Below are positions 60,952-64,000 of a DNA stretch of 64,000 nucleotides, one piece after another. Source of the DNA: Lysobacterales bacterium (GTDB lineage Bacteria > Pseudomonadota > Gammaproteobacteria > Xanthomonadales > Wenzhouxiangellaceae); contig PBLG01000017.1 of the NCBI GenBank assembly GCA_002722315.1, positions 29,919 through 93,918 on the forward strand. The letters run 5' to 3'. Under the pieces are notes generated by a model. The model did no database searches. It was not told the origin of the DNA and saw nothing but the letters and a program-made list of their open reading frames with translations. The position numbers and the translations under genes are program-made. The stretch's first letter is position 1, and every line of letters starts with the position of its first letter.

Positions 60952-63794
60952 GTGTTTCGAATACTGACGGTTGCATTGTTTCTTTTTGTGCTGAACGCAT
61001 CGTTTGCCGACGACTGCGCGGCAGACTCGGCTACCGGGACTCCAGACGCCATAGCGGCGAGCGACGGGTCGGAACCGATTGGTGATGCCACCGGCCGAGC
61101 AGCCGGTTTTACGCCGGGAGCCTGGCAAACAGGCTTCGAGATGCCCAACGGGTGCTCGTGGTGGATCGATACGATAGCGGCAGGTCCGAATGGAATGCTG
61201 TATCTCGGCGGCGGTGCGCGGGTCTGCGGCGGTGTAGCAGGCCGACTGTATTCCTACGACCCGGTAACCAGGCAATTTGCCTCGCTTGGTGCCTTCACTA
61301 ATCCAGGCGGTTCGTCACCGAGGGTTTTTGATATCACCATAGACGGAAATCATCTTTATGCTGTTGGCAGGTTCAAATTCATCGATGGCGTTGAAGTCAA
61401 TCATGTTGCCCGTTACGAGCTGTCCTCTGGAACGTGGTCATCGATTGGCGACGGAAATGAAAACGGCATTACCGTGGGTCTTCCGCGTGCCGTAGAGGCT
61501 GACTCCAATAGTGTGTATGTAGGTTTTGGGCGCGAAGGTGAATCTCGTGTTGGTACGCTTGAGGTCAACAGCATCGCGCGCTGGGATATCAGCAGCCAGG
61601 CGTGGTCGGCTATGAATGGAGGTCTGGTCCTGGCGGATGACCTGGATCCGACTTCGAACCTCGCCGCTGTCCATGATCTGGCCTTGGTTGGCGGCACGTT
61701 GTATGTAGGAGGATCTTTCCAGAGCGCCGGCGGAGCCCCAATCGAAGGTTTGGCAACCTTTGCGCCCGTTTCGGGCTGGTCGCAACTTGGGTCCGGCATC
61801 GAGGGTACCGTCGTGGCGGTAGACAGCGATGGGACGACGGTGTATGCAGCCACGAATGATGCCGTTAGCGAGTTCGACGGAGCGACCTGGAGTACGGTTG
61901 CCTCCGATTTGAGTGGATTCGAATTGAGTTCGAGTTTGCCGAATGTCTTGCTGTTGACCGATGGATTCTTGTATCTGGGTGGTTGGTTTACCGCGGTTGA
62001 TGGCTTTGAAGCAAGCAACGTGGCCCGCTTTAATCTGTCTTCACGGGAATGGGAGTCCCTTGGCACGGGGACGGGCAACGGCGTAACCGGGAGCATCATC
62101 GGGTTCCTCTTTCAAACAGCTGTCGACTCGCTGGCAAAGATAGGCGATGACATCTATATCAGCGGTTCTTTGACTGGCGCCGGAACCGATACGATAAATA
62201 ACATCGCTCGGTGGAACGCCACAACCTACGCCTGGGCACCGATCGGACCGGCGGTTGGGAAAGGAGTCAGCGCACAGGATATTTGGGCGTTGGCGACGGA
62301 TGGCACCGAAGTGCTGACTGCCGGACCGTTGACGCAGTCGGGCCTGGAACCCACACGATGGGTCGGCCGGTTCGATATTGTCACGGGTACCTGGTCCGCT
62401 TTTGGCGATGAATCGACGCGGGAATTGCTTGGCGTAACTTCTCAAATCGATTTTGCAGGTGGTGGAATCTTTGCCAATGTATCGGAGGGGCTTACGGACA
62501 GTCTAGATAGTCTGTCGACATTCGAAAACGTCAATGGCATCGTGCGCTGGGACCCGGCGGCGCAGGACTGGGCGAAGATGGGGCCAGCCGACTCGCCGGG
62601 CTTGACGAATGCCGGCTCCACGGCGAGGTCGATCCGGTTGGCGGGGGGGGCGACGCACTTTATGTCAGCGGTTTTTTCGGGCGTGCGGGGGATATTGGGG
62701 CTCACTACATCGCGGGCTGGGACGTCCAGGAACAGACTTGGTCGGCGATGGGCGCTGGCCTCGACACCCCGGCTCGAAGTCTGGCCGTCGCGCCCTCAGG
62801 CGAGGTGTATGTCGCAGGTTCTTTCACTTCGGCCAGCGGTTTTCCCGCCTACCATGCGGCAATGTGGGATCCAGCGGCCGGGATGTGGTCGGGACTGGGC
62901 GGTGGTATAGAAAACCTGGGTGGCCAATCCGGCACTTTTATTGAAGACATTGTTGTGCTGCCCGATGGCGATGTCGTTTTCGCCGGCCGCTTCAATATTG
63001 CCGGGAGCGTTGCTGTCAACAACATTGCCCGTTGGGACGGCAGCCGTTGGCACCCGCTTGGTGACGGGCTTTCCTTGGCCTCCGGCGATCAGGCGTTCGT
63101 CGGAGCTCTGGCCGTTTCTTCCGCAGGCGAGGTATTCGCCGGAGGCGCCTTTGACCAGTCTGGTGATCAGCCGTTGGATCAACTCGGGCGATGGGACGGT
63201 AACGCCTGGTCGGCGGTCGGCCCCAGCTTTGCGGAAAGCGAGGTTGAAGGCGATTCGATTGACGGCATCGTAGTGGTCGGGCCGGACGTGTTCGTTGCCG
63301 GGGATTTTGGTCGGGTTGGTGGTGTGGTTGCGACGAATTTCGCGCACTTCGTCCGCGACTTGGGTGGGCCGGACCTGAACTTGATTGTGACTGGCAGGAC
63401 TTCTGGCGAGGATGCGACAGGTGCGCAGGCTGTTTTTACGATCGATATAGAAAACACAGGTGGTAATAATGCTTTCGACACAGTATTTTCGACGAGGGTA
63501 GCGCCCGCGCCTTCAATCGTGAGCTGGACATGCGTGCCGTTTGCCGAGGGCCGGGCGCGCTGTCCGCAACCAGCTGGCAGCGGCGTGCCCGAGCTGGTTA
63601 TCGACCTGCCGTCCAACGATGGCCTGCATTTCGAACTGCTAGTGGAGTCTGCGCCGCAAACGCTATTTCAGGATCTCTCCGTCGAGGCAGAGACCACATC
63701 GGAGTACGGTGATCCGGGCAATTTCTCTGCATTTGCCAGTACTAGCGTGGCGGTCACGGACGAAGGCGTTTTCAAAAACGGCTTTGAGTTCTGA
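60952..63794 (+). CDS. Large secreted repeat protein, interrupted by a frameshift at a G8 tract
   Basis: Read across a frameshift, one protein of about 945 residues: signal peptide (GTG start at 60952 after GGAGAAAGG), then repeated units of the type NIARWD..W..LG.G....V..LA...G.VYVAGSF (for example VARYELSSGTWSSIGDG, NIARWDGSRWHPLGDGL), a delta-60/Kelch-like repeat fold, and a C-terminal domain ending GVFKNGFEF. The first frame runs 60952-62910, the second continues to 63794. At 62643-62650 a run of eight G shifts the frame: the second frame resumes at GDALYVSGFFGRAG. One extra G, or two fewer, would restore it. Could be phase variation, a pseudogene or a sequencing error. Confidence 0.7.
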
Positions 63795-63909
63795 GTCCCA
63801 CCGCGCGAAAGACCTGAAGTTAAGCGGAGGTATCCCTTGGGTAATGCATGCTTTCGTGCTTTTTCGTCCGTTCCGAACCAAGCGGGGCCGCCTCCCGCTT
63901 ATCGGGAGA

Positions 63910-64000
63910 GAACAACGTGGACATATATGGACGCCTCCCCCTGGTCAAGCCGGTTTTTGCGCTTTTCCGCCTGATCCGGGCCGAGCGCGTCTGACTCCCG
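63910..64000. repeat. Dispersed ~95-bp repeat, copy C (cut by the window end)
   Basis: AACAACGTGGACATATATGG, ACGCCTCCCC, CTGGTCAAGCCGG, TTTTCCGC, GATCCGGGCCGAGCGCG, CTGACTCCCG. Same orientation as copies A and B. No gene in 63795-64000. Confidence 0.8.

Noticed and set aside
1..64000. tRNA or rRNA genes
   Set aside because: No cloverleaf or rRNA-like segment could be recognised by eye; a tRNAscan run would settle it.

Overview
The window reads as a chromosomal segment of a high-GC, heterotrophic gammaproteobacterium, most likely in or near the Xanthomonadales/Lysobacterales (Wenzhouxiangella-like). The placement is an inference from several traits seen together: an Ax21-type outer-membrane protein, a split adenosylcobalamin-dependent ribonucleotide reductase (nrdJ plus nrdJb), a C4-type carotenoid cluster, a TonB receptor paired with a TPR-sulfotransferase, serC-pheA order, many intergenic palindromic repeats and a C-terminal FKNGFE-type tail on a secreted protein. 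No rRNA, tRNA or CRISPR array was recognised.

Layout. 0-9.8 kb: end of a beta-helix protein, an alpha/beta hydrolase, acyl-CoA thioesterase with a beta-helix lipoprotein, trpS, a tightly packed FAH-family/crcB/crcB run (fluoride exporter pair), a small membrane protein and a lipoprotein M1 aminopeptidase. 9.8-13.2 kb (minus): lemA with a DUF2207 membrane protein, and an alpha/beta hydrolase. 13.2-20.8 kb: carotenoid region, crtY-crtI-crtB on minus, divergent from crtE, followed by a two-gene ABC exporter and crtZ; together these predict GGPP to phytoene, lycopene, beta-carotene and zeaxanthin. 20.8-25 kb (minus): Ax21-like barrel, HAD phosphatase, thrB-thrC. 25.5-31 kb: TonB receptor, TPR-sulfotransferase, AMP nucleosidase. 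31.4-38.8 kb (minus): two near-duplicate CsgG-like proteins with SH3b tails, ugd, and the E2, E1-beta and E1-alpha genes of a branched-chain 2-oxoacid dehydrogenase. 39-48 kb: kynA, penicillin-acylase family enzyme, rplY-pth-ychF, serC, pheA. 48.4-52.3 kb: trmL (minus), then nrdJ and nrdJb behind a pair of NrdR boxes.

52.5-55.8 kb is a visibly lower-GC accessory island: a BglII-like restriction endonuclease, an MT-A70 adenine methyltransferase, and a 605-residue protein joining a Schlafen-type AlbA_2 domain, a HATPase-like domain and a C-terminal RRM. I regard this as the most interesting part of the window, as a candidate defence module. 55.8-64 kb is a second accessory stretch: a RAYT/Y1-type transposase, secreted or surface proteins (a NIDO-domain protein, a lipoprotein, a large repeat protein broken by a G8-tract frameshift), a coiled-coil protein, and several families of short dispersed repeats.

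At least five families of non-coding repeats recur: REP hairpins with a GTGGGAGG-like head, sometimes behind heptamer arrays; a 266-bp palindrome; a 215-bp palindrome; a GC-rich GGAATCC family; and a ~95-bp sequence centred on ACATATATGG.
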